Shown in pieces: positions 23,291 to 35,147 of a DNA stretch of 64,000 bases. The stretch lies in the NCBI RefSeq assembly GCF_030272615.1, contig NC_081407.1, positions 377,081,632 through 377,145,631 on the forward strand, written 5' to 3'. Position 1 is the stretch's first letter. The number at the start of each line of letters is the position of its first letter. The stretch comes from Cryptomeria japonica (taxonomy: Eukaryota > Streptophyta > Pinopsida > Cupressales > Cupressaceae). Both the position numbers and the translations under genes were made by a program. Below the pieces are notes generated by a model that saw only the letters and a program-made list of their open reading frames with translations, made no database searches and was not told where the DNA came from.

Positions 23291-24040
23291 TTTAAAGGCC
23301 ACAAGGTTTTGAACAAGATTAGGTTCCTTATCAAAATATTTCTTAGAATGAGGAGGAGAAGAAATGAAAGTGAGAAGAACATTGGAATCTCGCTTTGTGA
23401 TAATAGGATTATATTTGTGATGTATTTTGGGACCATATTTTTGCTCCAATTGTCTTTCCATATCACTTCTTTAACATATCCATTTAGCAACTTTTGAGAT
23501 ATTGTTAGGAGGTATCTTTGGTTTGTTATCATTAATCATGTGTTGGTTTTGGGGTTGAGTAGGATGTTGAATAAATATAGGCATCACATGAATAGTATTT
23601 ACTTGATTAAGCTCTAAGTTATTCTCCGAGGACTCGTCTTTAGGAGAGAGAGCATCAAGGAAAGTTCTAATAATTTAATCTTGTTACTCCAAGGTATCTT
23701 TATGGGTAAGATAAACTTTGGGAGAAGGATTAACTATATCCATCAATGCTTCATTTCTAGGATAAATGTCATTCATAAAAGGTAAAGTAACATTAAGGAA
23801 GGTGTTTATTATATCACCTTATTCCTCTATCATATCCTTATGGGAGAGGAGAATTTTAGGAGAAAGATCAACATCATTCATCAAAACTTCATCCTTAGGA
23901 GAGAGAGTTTTAAAAGAAGTGTTAATAATTTCTTATTGCACTAAATTATCCTCATGGGTAGGAGGATCCTTAGGAGAGGGTAAACCATAACTATGAATGA
24001 AAGCAATATCTAGATTATCATCATATGGGTAAAAGAAAAC
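23270..24040 (-). pseudogene. Decayed frame with about 42-residue peptide repeats
   Basis: Read on the minus strand, roughly 250 codons keep a consistent frame apart from a few breaks. Three or so units repeat with a period of about 120-137 bases. Each has the form SPKDEVLMNDVDLSPK, then ILLSHKDMIEE, then GDIINTFL. A charged C-terminal part follows (MERQLEQKYGPKIHHKYNP), ending near 23270. I recognise no family. Surrounding sequence looks like retroelement debris, so it may be an accessory frame of an old element, or a dead host gene. Not functional. Confidence 0.45.
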
Positions 24041-26994
24041 ATCATGAACATCTTGAATAAAACTTGAAATTGAACTAGAAAAATAATTTAACAATTCCAT
24101 CTACAATTTTGATCAAACAAGATACTCATAAGACATCGAAGATACAACAAAAGCAATGTTTGCTCAATGTATGCAATGAAAATATGCAATATTAGTTTTA
24201 AAACCAAAAGATATGCAAGTGTAAGAAGATTAAGGTTCACCAAAATGTAATAGATGAAAATGGATTCAGGTAGGACTAAGGCCAAGATCCACTTTCATAC
24301 AAATATTGGAATCCAAAATCATCTAAAGGAGTGATTGTATTTGACTAAATATTGTAGAAGAGAGTCCAATGATACTTTTGGGGTTTCCATTATTTTGTTG
24401 CTTTGGGAGGTGAATGACTTATGGAGATATGTTAAAGAAATGTGAAACTATGACTTAGAATATTCTAATTGACTGATGAGAAAACAAGTATTCTACAACA
24501 AACACATAAGTGGATAGGAAATTTGAGTGTACCTATATTTGCAATCTAGAGCTGAGTTTATGAAATCGAGATACCCAAAATACCTTGGTCTTTTGATTTC
24601 CGGATAGGATCTGATGATTTACATCCTGAGACTGAGACTAAGCTTTCTACTAAATTTGGAGGGAAACCTTGAGGACAGGGGAATCCCAAGTGCCCTATTC
24701 CTGAAAACCAGTCCAATTTCTAAGAATAGTTTTGTATCAGTCTGTTGGAGGTCCCCTAAACTCCATGTCTTTATCGGTGACCTATAGTTGCACACAAGAG
24801 GGGAGAAAGGGTGTTGTGGATAGGGGTTTGCCTAGGTCAAACCCTGAGTTTGGAATAACCATGATTGAAATATAAATTGAACTTGAATTGAAATAGAAAT
24901 CATGCCTTTTGAGGGCAAGGTTGTAATTCTCTTAGGATAAGTCCTCCATGTGTTGATGCAAAAACATGATAAATCACATAAAATCCATCATGAAATCATA
25001 ATTGAAACTAATATGAAGATGCATTCATGTAGTTTTTTACTCCTTGAATCATATATACTCTTGAGAAAGAATAATTACTCTTGAATTAGATGATAATCCT
25101 AGCATGAGATGAGATGTTCTAGATATTGAAATCATATGAGGAAGATACCTTATATAGGGATTGCATAATTCAATTCACCTTTAGGAAGACTTAGATTTAG
25201 TGTATTTCCACACAGAGATAGAGTTCGGTAGGGTAAAACTGCCCAATTATCCTACTAAAATTTGAGGAAAAAGTGTGGGAACAAGGGAGTGTGATAGTCT
25301 TGGTCCCAACAAATTTATCCCAAATTTTTAGGGATGCAAGAAAACAGGGTTCTAATGTGAATTCCAGATCGATGGTTCAAAACATGATGTATATATATGT
25401 GAAATATCTTTTGGAATTTAAAATTTGGGGTTGGATAAGGATAAATTAGGATAATAAAAGATAAAGAACACATCTATATTTAAGGTTTCAAATAATAGAG
25501 AGATGATGTGATTGTGGATCAAGAAAATTGGGTTAATCATGAAAACCAAAGCATAATCAAAGAGAATCACAAAATAGTTCAAAATTATGCCAAAATAGTT
25601 AAAAATTATGCTAAATTATCCTAATCTAACCAAGAAAACTACTCAAATGAAAACATAAATCTAAATGCAAACCATGTTTCTCCAATAAAGCTTCACTGTT
25701 CTTCATTTCATCTCTAATTTTGATACATCGCTCTCATCGTGCAGATAAAAATATGAAATGAAAGAAAGGATGTGATATTCGAGATTTACTAGGAATGTGA
25801 TTATGCAAGATAGAAATGCTAATTTCTAAAAAAGTGATAAAAATGAGATTATTGCTAAGCTATTTCGACAGAATGAAGATACTAAAATTCTAGATGAATT
25901 GAATGAAGGAATAGGCGTCCTTTTATAGAAATCCAGATTTTGATGAACGAACAAGGTCAAATTGATTTTTGGGACATTGAATGGACATGATTGAGCACGT
26001 GACAAAGCTACCATTCAGGAGATGGATGAAAATGGAAAAAATCGAGGAGAAGATATCAGGGATAATTAATAAATAAAATATTTAACTATCTCCTCATGAA
26101 GACCAAATTAGTAAGTTGGAGATGTTATGGAGATTTAATAATTGAAAATTATTAAATATCTCCATATGAGAGGATAAATAGAAGAATTAAAAATTAAAAA
26201 TCAAGAATTATCACCACGTGAGAGGATAAATGGAGTTAATTAATAAATAATATTTATTGAATATCTCCTCATAAAAAGCTGATTTTCTAATGTACATATC
26301 TCATTTTTTAATTTAAAAATAAAATGAATGAGATATTGCCAAAAAGATTCATTTTTGACAATCAAATTAAAAAGGGAAATATATTAGTTTCCCAAATTCA
26401 AAAATTAGGAGTATTTGGAGAGAATCGCATAAAACAAATAAAATATTTATTTCTATTTTAAAAATTAGGACAAATAATTTTAAATAAATAAAGATATTTA
26501 TTTATTATGATGACATGATTAGCTAATTAAATAATTTAAATAAATTATAAGTATGGAGAATAGAAATTGAACATTTAATTAAACCTACGAGGCAAAACAG
26601 TCAGACTAACATCCAGAGACCTCAATTTGGACAAATTAAGTCAAATTAGGTCAAATTTTGTGAAATTGGGAAGAATTGGTAGGAAATGGGAAAATTGGGA
26701 AATTTAGGTTAGTAAAGACTAAGTGCGCGATATGTAAAAAATAGGAGACATAGGCATTGACCATTTTTTAGTGTCTATAGTAATAAAATGGAAAAATAAG
26801 TATATTATTGAATCAAATATTAATTAATTACAATAAAGGTCATTTAATGCATAGAGGAATGAGAAATACTAAAATGAGTAATAGAAGAGTGTGAAATTGG
26901 ACACAGTAATAAAGGTGTACAATTTGCGATGCTACAACATCAATAGGCTTGAACTCTAGGAAAACAAAGTGTTGGACATATTTAGGTATTAAAA
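24041..26994. other. AT-rich LTR-like sequence; no gene recognised
   Basis: No convincing coding frame. On the minus strand, TGTTGATGTTGTAGCATCGC at about 26935 reads like the start of a Ty3 LTR. The 26050-26280 stretch holds repeated ATATCTCCTCAT and GAGAGGATAAAT words. Neither a second LTR nor a primer site could be paired with it, so this remains a low-confidence LTR or leader. Confidence 0.35.
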
Positions 26995-27425
26995 AATAGA
27001 GTCATTGTCACCCATATTTAATGAATATAATTTCTTCTTTAAAAAATATTCATTCTTCATGAATTTTCTTGATAAAATTTTCCTAAATTTCTCAAAATCC
27101 ATTTGAGCTATCTTCTCTTGAAACTATTAGGTGCAATGAATCCACCAAATAGATTTGAATGAGGCTCCTCACATTTTTTCAAAACATCATATTTTTTTTT
27201 ATTACATGGTTTCAAGCTTGCTTCCAATGACTAGACCTTAAAGATCTCGATCCAGTAGTAAATCCTTTGTTTCCAGGTTCTATAGCTTGATTATTTTTGC
27301 ACCATCAAACTTTTCCATATCCATAAGAGATGTGCCATAAGAGATGTGCATGATATATTCTCTACAAAAAGGATTTTTTTTTACACACAATCTTATTGAA
27401 ACCATGATTAATTTGAATAAAACAT
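26995..27425. repeat. Duplicated module M1 (copy 1)
   Basis: About 430 bases closely match 57785-58215: both start near ATATTTAGGT, contain GAGTCATTGTCACCCAT, TTCATGAATTTTCTTGATAA and CTTAAAGATCT, and end near CAATCTTATT. M1 lies upstream of an F-box copy in both places, so it belongs to the duplicated locus. No coding potential. Confidence 0.8.
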
Positions 27426-27450
27426 CCTTTTAATCCTAACACCCAATAAG

Positions 27451-27990
27451 GAATATGATCAAGCTTTGATACCAAATCAAAGCAAGAGGAATAAATATTC
27501 CACAATTAATCTAAGTAGAATGATGTGTAAATAGAAAGGCTATACACAAATACAAAATTAATGTACACAACCATAACAAAAGCATATACCTTGCAAAAAC
27601 CCTTAAAAGAATCCCAACCTCCAAATCTCAAATTTATTGTATTATTAGCAACACAAAAAGGGTTACAATACAATTGCAAGTTCGAGCCTTTACAACAGAT
27701 TATACCAACATACCGATATGAATCTATATTTAGAAAACATGATAATAAATTTATAAAACTAAACTATCAAACTACCATCTCAAACATCCAATAAATAGAA
27801 GACGTAGTACATGAAAATCATCAAATGATAAAGAGGAAATCATGAGTTAAAACCACCCAAAACCTTAGTCATCCAATGCCTAAATCCTAAGGTGAGTACA
27901 AAGACTAAAATATCATATTCTATACAGTTGTCATAACATCATCATCATTCATTCATCAATTTGGACACTTTAATTTAACTCTATCATCTC
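27451..27990 (-). repeat. LTR-like module M2 (copy 1) with primer-site-like edge
   Basis: 540 bases match 37149-37690 at roughly 90 percent or better. The left edge contains GCTTTGATACCA (27463-27474). Its reverse complement TGGTATCAAAGC is one base from the common tRNA-Met primer site, so on the minus strand this looks like an LTR followed by its primer site. LTR ends are not clean TG...CA. The two copies are in the same orientation, 9.7 kb apart. Confidence 0.6.
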
Positions 27991-28004
27991 ACTTTAATTT
28001 AACT

Positions 28005-28489
28005 CTGTCCTTCATCTGTTTTTGAAACAGAGAGGCTCCAGTCACTGGTAGCAACCATGGGCGGATTCAAACGCCTCTACATGAATTTCTTGCATCCTCT
28101 CCGCTCATATTCCCATCATAAGCACTGTTCTTCGCTGAATGAAGATGTCATCAGGCTTTCTCTCTCACTATTTTCAGTTGATTACTATGTGAAACAGAGA
28201 GGCTCCATATGTACCCATATCTGTCCTTCATCTGTTTTTGAAACAGAGAGGCTCCAGTCAATGGTAGCAACCATGGGTGGATTCAAACGCCTACATGAAT
28301 TTCTTGCATCCTCTCCGGTCATATTCCCTTCATAAGCACTGTTCTTCGCTGAATGAAGATGTCATCAGGCTTTCTCTCTCACTATTTTCAGTTGATTACT
28401 ATGAAAGAAGACTCAAATCTTTGAGGATTCGAGATCTGATTTATGAATTAATTTACACCAATGCCATATCTGGTAAAGTAAAAGGGTGA
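28005..28489 (+). pseudogene. SLY1/GID2-like F-box gene fragment, locus 1 (tandemly duplicated 3' part)
   Basis: SLY1/GID2 proteins are F-box subunits of SCF ubiquitin ligases that mark DELLA repressors for destruction in gibberellin signalling. This locus keeps only the part after the F-box: SSVFETERLQS-type sequence, the GGF motif (MGGFKRLYMNFLHPL) and the LSL motif (EDVIRLSLSLFSVDYY). That part is present twice in tandem, 216 bases apart (units start near 28005 and 28221). The first unit runs in frame into the second. In the second a two-base loss after GGFKRL shifts the frame, though the LSL part is again open in 28277-28489. There is no F-box, no start context and no promoter match. Compared with locus 3, a roughly 545-base segment after LSL is missing, so the end reads RDLIYELIYTNAISGKVKG. 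Clearly a pseudogene. Confidence 0.8.
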
Positions 28490-28660
28490 AAACAGATGTT
28501 GAGGCATTGAATGTTATATTGGCTGGTATTGACCGCAAGTTTGGCTGCTTCATTGGTTTGTAATTATTGTTTGTAGGTATTTGGTTATATGGATTGTAGT
28601 TTTCCTTTGGTGTTGTTTGTAGTTGGATGACATTGTCAGATTGTGTGTTCTTATTTTTTG

Positions 28661-28702
28661 GGGGGGTGGGCGTGGGCGTGGGCGTGGGCGGGGGGAAATT
28701 GT
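28661..28702 (+). repeat. GTGGGC simple repeat between G runs
   Basis: A run of seven Gs, about four GTGGGC units and a final G run. The matching position in locus 3 (60530-60545) is a plain G-rich run, so the hexamer expanded after duplication. Several G tracts in a row could form a G-quadruplex. Confidence 0.8.
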
Positions 28703-29260
28703 ATACGTAATTTTTTTTTTTTCTTCAATTTGAAAAGAACGAAATTTTAATAAATAAATTTTTATTTCTATTTAATTCGAAAGGAAAGACAATAAAAAAA
28801 TTGTATCTAATTTGAAAGGGAATGTAAATTTAGAAAAGTTTTTAGGAAAAGGGAAAGAAGGATCAGGGGGTTGAGTTAGTAAATATATTCTTTATGTGTA
28901 TTTGATTGGATGGGAAAGATTAAAAACAAAAAAAACTGTATTGACTTAAGAGGAAAACGTGTTTTTTAAAATCTTATAAGAAGGAGATTTTAGTTTTGAA
29001 AAAGAATTTAAGACTGTAAATATTTATCTCCAACCAAAACAATCTTTATATTAAAAGGAAGAAGAATTCTATCAAAGTTAATTTATACAGTTAGATTCTA
29101 AAAAGATATGGGTGTATTTGATTGTGTCAAAGTTAGATTATGAAAGCTAAGTACAAAACAAACATGTAATGATCAAATGGTTCCACAAAAGATTTAACCA
29201 TCAAATTAGAAATCTAACAAACTTTTTTTTAACATAAAATTAAAATATATAAACAATTTG

Positions 29261-29390
29261 GGGATGACTGCACATCATAGTGGTTAGGTGTGAGCCTCCT
29301 ACATGGGAGGTTTTGGGCTCAAGCCTACTCCAAGCCCATGTGTCCTACATTCTTCGATTGTAATTGATCAAAAATATATATATACATCAG
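29261..29390 (+). mobile_element. tRNA-derived SINE-like sequence
   Basis: The segment has the layout of a decayed tRNA: an A-box-like TAGTGGTTAGGTG (about 29279-29291), an arm with CCTCCTACATGGGAGG and a B-box-like GGGCTCAAGCC (29315-29325). An AT-rich tail (ATATATATATACA) follows. The first 25 bases are also present in locus 3 at 60985-61010, where the rest has been lost. It would be transcribed by RNA polymerase III if active. It could alternatively be a tRNA pseudogene. Confidence 0.55.
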
Positions 29391-29432
29391 CAGATTTACA
29401 TAACTAATTCATTTACTTAGTTAATATAGTGA

Positions 29433-31258
29433 TTTTTTTTTTTTGAATTAAAGATAAAGTATCAAAGAATTACATCATCACCATGCTAGTTCATGAGTAT
29501 GAATAACAGGAGGTAAGCCAAAATATAAACCATGTCCAAATTTGAGATGCTTCTTAACCAAATTATTTACAAAGGAGATATATCATGATTCAAACTTATA
29601 AATCGAGGAAGAGCCAATAACCAAAAAAGGATAAAGAGTCAGAGATCCTAGTTAATCAAAAGATATATCATTATCAGGTAGGCTATTGTTTCCAATTGGC
29701 AGAATCCAAGAAGTCCATCCTTGTTCACCTTCCATCCATACTTGAATCATCCCATTAACAATTTGTTCAACATGTGGATGAGTAATGTGTGTTCAGATTC
29801 GGTCTTCTTCTCCTCAGATAGCATCCATCCTAGCCTGCCTATGTTCTAGCTGATGCATGAGTCTTATCAGGGCCTGCTCAAAGGCTGAATTGTTATTGCC
29901 AACTCGGTCCTATGAAAATCCATGAGACAATTCTCTCAGGTACACCACTGTAGAACCATCCTTGATCCATTGGTCAAATTTTTCTTCATCCAACCTGAGA
30001 ACCATAGTGACCTACGTAGAAATTAGGTGAAAATGAGTCTCCGCAGAGAATCAGTAAGGTTTCTTGATTTACCAATAAAAACATCATCATTATGAAATTT
30101 CCAAATCAGCCACAAAATCTTTAAAGAAAGACAAGACCAAAAGAGACCAGCCATCTTCTTACAACCTTTAATGAATCCAAAACAAGTCTCTAGACAAGAG
30201 AAGAAATTATCACCAAACTTAATCCCAAAGATCTTCCAAACTTCCTTAGCAAAAAGACAGTAAAAAAGGATATGATTAACAGTTTCAGGTAGACATCCAA
30301 AGAATTTCTTTTTTGGCTCTGATGGCCATGACTAGAATCTCATAAAGTGATTAACTCAGACCTACGGAGGCCAGACAAGGTTCCATGAGGCATTAAGGAA
30401 TTCAATGATGAAATCAACATTTAACAAGGAGTCATAAATAGTTTTAGCCTTAAGGACGGGAAGGGGTGTGCCATCCAGCCAACAGAGAGAGATTGGGGAA
30501 GAAAGCGGTTGGGGGGGGGGGGGGGGCGGTGGGTGGGGCAGGAAGCAGGAAAGGGGAAATAACATCTTTCAAGATATTATAGGTTATAGATTGAGAGTGG
30601 GGGATATCAAAACAACTGGAGATCTCCTCTCATGAAAGCAGAGTACCATTCCGAACAATATCATCCACAATCCTAATGCCTTTATTATGCTAATTGAGAG
30701 CAGAGCAACCTTGCAGTGTAGCAAGAGCCTTGTTATTGCGTTTCAAGTTCCACCATATGGACTTATCCCCTAAGAGGCGATCTGCATTGGTAGGAGATTT
30801 GATAAACTTGTTTATAACTTCCCATGATTTCCATAGTGATTTGAAGACCTCTGACCCTGATGGGGCCAATTGAAAATCTCCTGCTAGCAGGTCATCAAAA
30901 GGCAAATTCTTCCATCTTTTATCTCTCTTTGGAACTGACCTCGAAATATTGTGTTGAATTGAAACTTTCCAAGGTTCATTGCCCTCCAAAGCCCTAAATA
31001 TCCATTTATATGCTAGGGCAATTCCTTGCAACCTTGGGTCTCTAAGACCCATACCGCCTTTTTGTTTTTTAATAACACACCAATCCCACTTCACAACATG
31101 TTGTTTCCTATTACCTTTCCCATCTGACCAAAGAAAGTTTCTAATTTGTTTCTGTATATAGTTGAATTGGTAATTGCAAAAAAGCCAAGCTGATGAATAG
31201 TAAATGTTATACAAAGAAATAATCTTTTGGTAAACTTGAAATCTTCCTTTTTTAACTG
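29433..31258 (-). mobile_element. L1-type LINE, 5'-truncated
   Basis: The minus-strand 3' end is a run of 12 A residues (29433-29444 as T) after TTTATCTTTAATTC. Going 5' on the minus strand, 30300-30180 carries a zinc-binding reverse-transcriptase-associated region (PETVNHILFYCLFAKEVWKI). The open frame 30690-31214 (174 residues) is the end of the reverse transcriptase ORF (KQIRNFLWSDGKGNRK, KKQKGGMGLRDPRLQGIALA). The reverse transcriptase catalytic core and endonuclease are missing beyond 31258, as in typical 5'-truncated copies. The left flank matches locus 3 up to 61218, so it landed in the F-box locus flank. Reading frames past the ORF are broken. A G run at 30511-30526 disrupts it. Confidence 0.85.
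30511..30526 (+). repeat. Run of 16 G
   Basis: Sixteen consecutive Gs followed by CGGTGGGTGGGG, inside the LINE remnant. Could form a G-quadruplex. Its length could also be a sequencing or assembly weak point. Confidence 0.85.
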
Positions 31259-31522
31259 ATGGTTTTCAGAACGGGGCCTCATTTTTAAAACGAGGGTCCA
31301 TTATATAAATAATCAGCCCCTGTTTTGAAAACGGGGGCCCATTCCTAAAATTACCATTACTATCCAAAAAAAGGATAGATTGCATCAATTTACCAGATTA
31401 TCATTGGAATTTGTACTGACAAACATTTTTTACAGCATTTGGCACTACTTTTTTATCTTTTTTACACAAATTTCAGAAGAACTCGGTAAAAAGAAATATA
31501 ATTTTTTGAAGAGTTTGTAAAG

Positions 31523-33048
31523 ATGGGTTCAAAGCAATGTCAAAAGAAACAAAGGAATACAATGACGGCAGACGAAATTCAAGCACAAAGAGAGGAGGCA
31601 AAATGCCAAAGAGATTGAAGATCACAACAACGACAATTGAAGAACACTGAAGCATATAGTTCAGTGCCCATTGTAGATGATACCATTGAAGAGATCATGA
31701 TGGATGCAAGCAATGTAGAACCAAACATGGGTATGACTGTTGATGCAAATGTTCATGTGGATGTGAATCCTGGTATGTTTTTAAATCCCCAAGACTATGA
31801 TGCCAATCAAATTGCTGATTTAAATGAAGCTGGATATAAATTCAATACACCAATACGAAAAGAAATAAAAATTGAAAATATTACACCACCCTCTCTGAAA
31901 GAAAATGAATGTAATTTGTTTACTATTGATAGCAATGTGTTAGATAATATTAATGGGTTAGTTTCTTGGAGACAAATCAGAACACATGCAAATAGATTAT
32001 AAAAAAAAAAATTATATAATAAAAAGTTAGGATTCCAATGTCAATTAATGCTACAATTAATAAAAATGTTAAAAATGCGTAAAGTCATGAAAAAAAAAGG
32101 TATTTATGCAAAACCAGAAAGAAAAGATGAATCATATAAGCAAGTTGTATCTACTGTTGCTAGTGCCATCGATTATATCGGAAAAACAAGTCGATCTAAA
32201 GATAATAATGCAGCACGTAGGGTTATAACAACTGCTATAGTTGACAAAACAATTGTTAGTAAAATAATGCTAAGTGATATAGGTGGCTATTTAAACTTAC
32301 ATCATATAACCTTGTCAAGAGTGGCCAAAAGAAGAGACACAATTGAAATTGATCCACTAAACCATTGTTGGAGTTTTAGTGGTAGACTTCAAAGGTCGAA
32401 TATGAAACTAAACTATTCATCGCAAAATTTTGGCATGATAACAACAGAGTTTCATCAAATGCTAGAGATGTTTTAAAGTTAAGGGTGGGATCAAAAATTC
32501 GTGATCCTCATCCAAAACATCTTCTTGACATGACTCAAAATGAATTCTTTAAAAAATTTAGTGATGAATCTGTGTTAATAAATTTATGAATTAGTCAAAG
32601 ATCATTTGAAAAATGCAAACCCTGGTATGTTAAAATCAATAAACAAAGAATATCTTGTTGTAAAACTCACGTTCAGTTTCATTACTATTATGAAGTTTTT
32701 CGATATATACGTTGTATGTTGCATGGTAATGATCTTGTGCAGGATTGTGGTTTTTATGTTCCACCTGAAACTATAAAAGATTTTATTGCAAGTTTATTTT
32801 GTAAACCAACAAATGAGCAATTATTTATTTCCAGTTCATGCATTTATGGCCTTTGCAATTTATGTGGGAACTATTCTTTGATAGGTGAAAGTTTGATGAA
32901 GTATTATATACATAAACCAAATTTATTTAATGAAGTATTAGATTGTATGGAAAAAATACATGCACTTAATTTATATATTGACATGTACATGCATATATAT
33001 CTAAACCTTCTCAATATGATAATCAGAGCAAAGAAAATCCATATATGA
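31523..33048 (+). pseudogene. Transposase-like coding relic
   Basis: Plus-strand frames run as one protein. A basic start at 31523 (MGSKQCQKKQRNTM) meets a stop after about 31 codons. Next come an acidic part (31637-32002) and a Lys/Arg-rich part (32048-32476). A frame change near 32470 leads to RVGSKIRDPHPKHLLDMT and, after another stop, to KPWYVKINKQRISCCKTHVQ, then a Tyr-rich helix and an open frame with YGLCNLCGNYSLIGE (32716-33048). The paired CC and C..C residues suggest a zinc-binding region. The style (a conserved KPWYVK block followed by cysteines) resembles large uncharacterised transposase-like proteins, but no DDE triad is visible in what remains. Not functional. Confidence 0.45.
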
Positions 33049-33960
33049 TGTCATCATAGTATCATATGTTGCATCATGCTCAGCTGCAACTGAAGTTGAT
33101 CTTGGATTAGTAGTAGGACCTACACACATTTGATGATAGCTCGTACACATATGTGGCATCGATCGAGGAGTGGATGCCATGTGTGCAACTTTCTCACTTA
33201 GGTTACCTGTGAGGGAAGTCAAAGCATCTAATGTTGAAATGAATGATGTATTTTGCACATCTGTAGGAATCGATGGAGCAACAGGTGGAACCATGGGTGG
33301 ATCTGGTAGGGGATTATTAGTGCGTGCCCTTAATCTATGCTATGGCATTCCACCACCAACACCCTAGAATGACTTAATATCAAAATAATTTGGTTTTTTG
33401 TGCAATACAAACTCACAGTATAATTTCTTCAAAAAATATAAAGGGACCTCATAATTATGATGTGGTGGATAATCAAAAACCATCCACCATCTATCCCAGA
33501 AGTGTCTAGCCATTTCTAGATGATCACACCACCTAATTGATATTCTTTTCTAGGTAGGTTGCATTGGTTCTTTTGTTTTTGGGTTAGTAAAATATGGACA
33601 TAAATGAGCTTTGTTTATTCTAAGATCAGTGATCTACCTATAAGTTAATCCATCAGCATAAAAATCACGTAACTCTTGTCATTGTCTATGAAATTGATCT
33701 AATTGAGAATCAACTGATCTAACTAACTCGACAACAGTTTGCATTGATTTTGCTAACTCTAGAAGATGGGGGGGGTGATTGGCTCATTTTGGATTGAAGT
33801 AATATTTTGTTCAATAACTTGTAGGTTTTCATTAATTCTTTCTCTATTTCATCTAATCAAGGGGTGGAGGTGGAGGTGGAGATGGAGGTGGAAGTGGAGG
33901 AGGAGGGGGTTGCGGTGGGGGATTTTCACCTAAAAATTCATCTATGTCAAACACATCCAT
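33000..33960 (-). pseudogene. Second, opposing frame of the putative DNA transposon
   Basis: On the minus strand a Pro-rich start (33922-33861, from a GGAGGT-type DNA repeat) leads into LVRSVDSQLDQFHRQ, LRINKAHLCPYFTNPKTKEP, WCDHLEMARHFWDRWWMVFD and EVPLYFLKKLYCEFVLHKK. It ends with a Pro/Thr/Ser-rich tail (33294-33001). The Trp- and His-rich centre looks like a genuine conserved protein, broken by a few stops. I recognise no family. Convergent orientation to the transposase-like relic suggests the second gene of the element. Confidence 0.45.
33861..33922 (+). repeat. GGAGGT simple repeat
   Basis: About ten GGAGGT/GGAGAT/GGAAGT units followed by a G-rich tail. On the minus strand it encodes a proline-rich stretch of the opposing frame. 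Confidence 0.8.
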
Positions 33961-34519
33961 CATAACAAAGAACTCTTGCATATATAAAGATATACATGAA
34001 TTATATACAACTCTACGTCAAAGAAGAATCTATGTTATTTTAAAAAAAAGCATTTATAAATAGTAACATTTCTATGTTATTGAATGAGATACACATGAAA
34101 TATAACATAATATTGAACTTGAACAAATATACATGTACATACTATTGAATCTTTAAATATAAAATTTGCGCACAAAACTTAATAAAAACTTTCATTGAAA
34201 CTTCATAAATCTATTATATATTCAATTTAATGCATTCATTTCTTGTAAAATGCATCAACTATTAAAATCAATAAAATATTCCATACATGAACTTGTAAAA
34301 CAAGTAAAATAAGATCAACATATATAAAGTAATATATAATAAATAATTAGTCACAATTCTGGTAAACATGTTGAATTAGTACTTTGTGTTGGAATAGTAC
34401 TAATATATTAGATGGTAACCTCTCTAAGTGGTCATTTACTAAGTAAACATGTTGAATTAGTACTTCATTGTTGGAGATGAATTAGATGATGAAGTTGGCA
34501 ATTCGAGAAAATCATGTCA

Positions 34520-34735
34520 TGTCATGGCTTAATAGGTCCTATTATGGACCTATTATGCCATGATGGCATAATAGGTGGACTATTATGCAATATCATAGCA
34601 TAATAGGACTTATTATGCCGTCATGGCATAATAGGTCCTATTATGCCATGACAAAATATAATAGGTCCTATTATGCCATGACATGATATAATAGGTCCTA
34701 TTATGCCATGACATGATATAATAGGTCCTATTATT
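34520..34735. repeat. Palindromic repeat field, block 1
   Basis: Built from the palindrome GGCATAATAGG, a single central T or A, and its reverse complement CCTATTATGCC. At 34622-34650 the palindrome is perfect over 29 bases, with 14-base arms. From 34631 the unit repeats with an exact 30-base period (34631, 34661, 34691, 34721), with CATGACATGATATA-type spacers. Each unit can form a cruciform or hairpin. Confidence 0.9.
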
Positions 34736-34739
34736 GCCT

Positions 34740-35147
34740 AATGAGGATTAAGAACAATTTTGGTACATATGTGATTTAAGGAATTGGAATGGTGGCTTGC
34801 TAGAAGTGGTTAAATTTTTTCGTTTATTGGTTGAAAGGCCCAATACCTTAAAAAATAGTTCCTAAAAACAATAAACCAAAGTCTCACAAATTTAATATTG
34901 AAAGATTCAAAGTCCATTTGAAATTTACTATAGTGGATCAAATCTTACTACAAGTAAAGTCTCTTGATGTCTCAGTAGTTTTCACTATGGATTTCATGAA
35001 TTCATTGACTATCTTTCATGTAGATGGTTATGTGATTGGTGAGAAAACTAACATATCTTAATGGAAAGATCTTGATAGTTCTAGTATGGTTTTTGATGTC
35101 AGGATTACATTTTTGAGACAACATGGTGCGACATGCAACATTTTTGA
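34740..35147. other. Spacer between palindromic blocks
   Basis: Ordinary AT-rich sequence of about 400 bases without a recognisable gene, separating blocks 1 and 2. Confidence 0.5.

Larger units (their letters stand above)
28500..29430. repeat. 3' flank of the F-box locus (copy 1)
   Basis: Matches 60380-61218 through most of its length, including TGAGGCATTGA, ATATTGGCTGGTATTGACCG, AAATTTAGAAAAGTTTTTAG and ATTTAAGACTGTAAATAT. The match stops at the poly-T of the LINE at 29433. Includes a G-rich simple repeat at 28661-28702. Confidence 0.8.

Noticed and set aside
28430-28487. C-terminal IYELIYTNAISGKVKG as a genuine spliced exon of the F-box gene
   Set aside because: In locus 3 the same text lies about 550 bases downstream, but the junction in locus 1 lacks matching GT-AG ends and shows short GGA microhomology, so a deletion is simpler than splicing.
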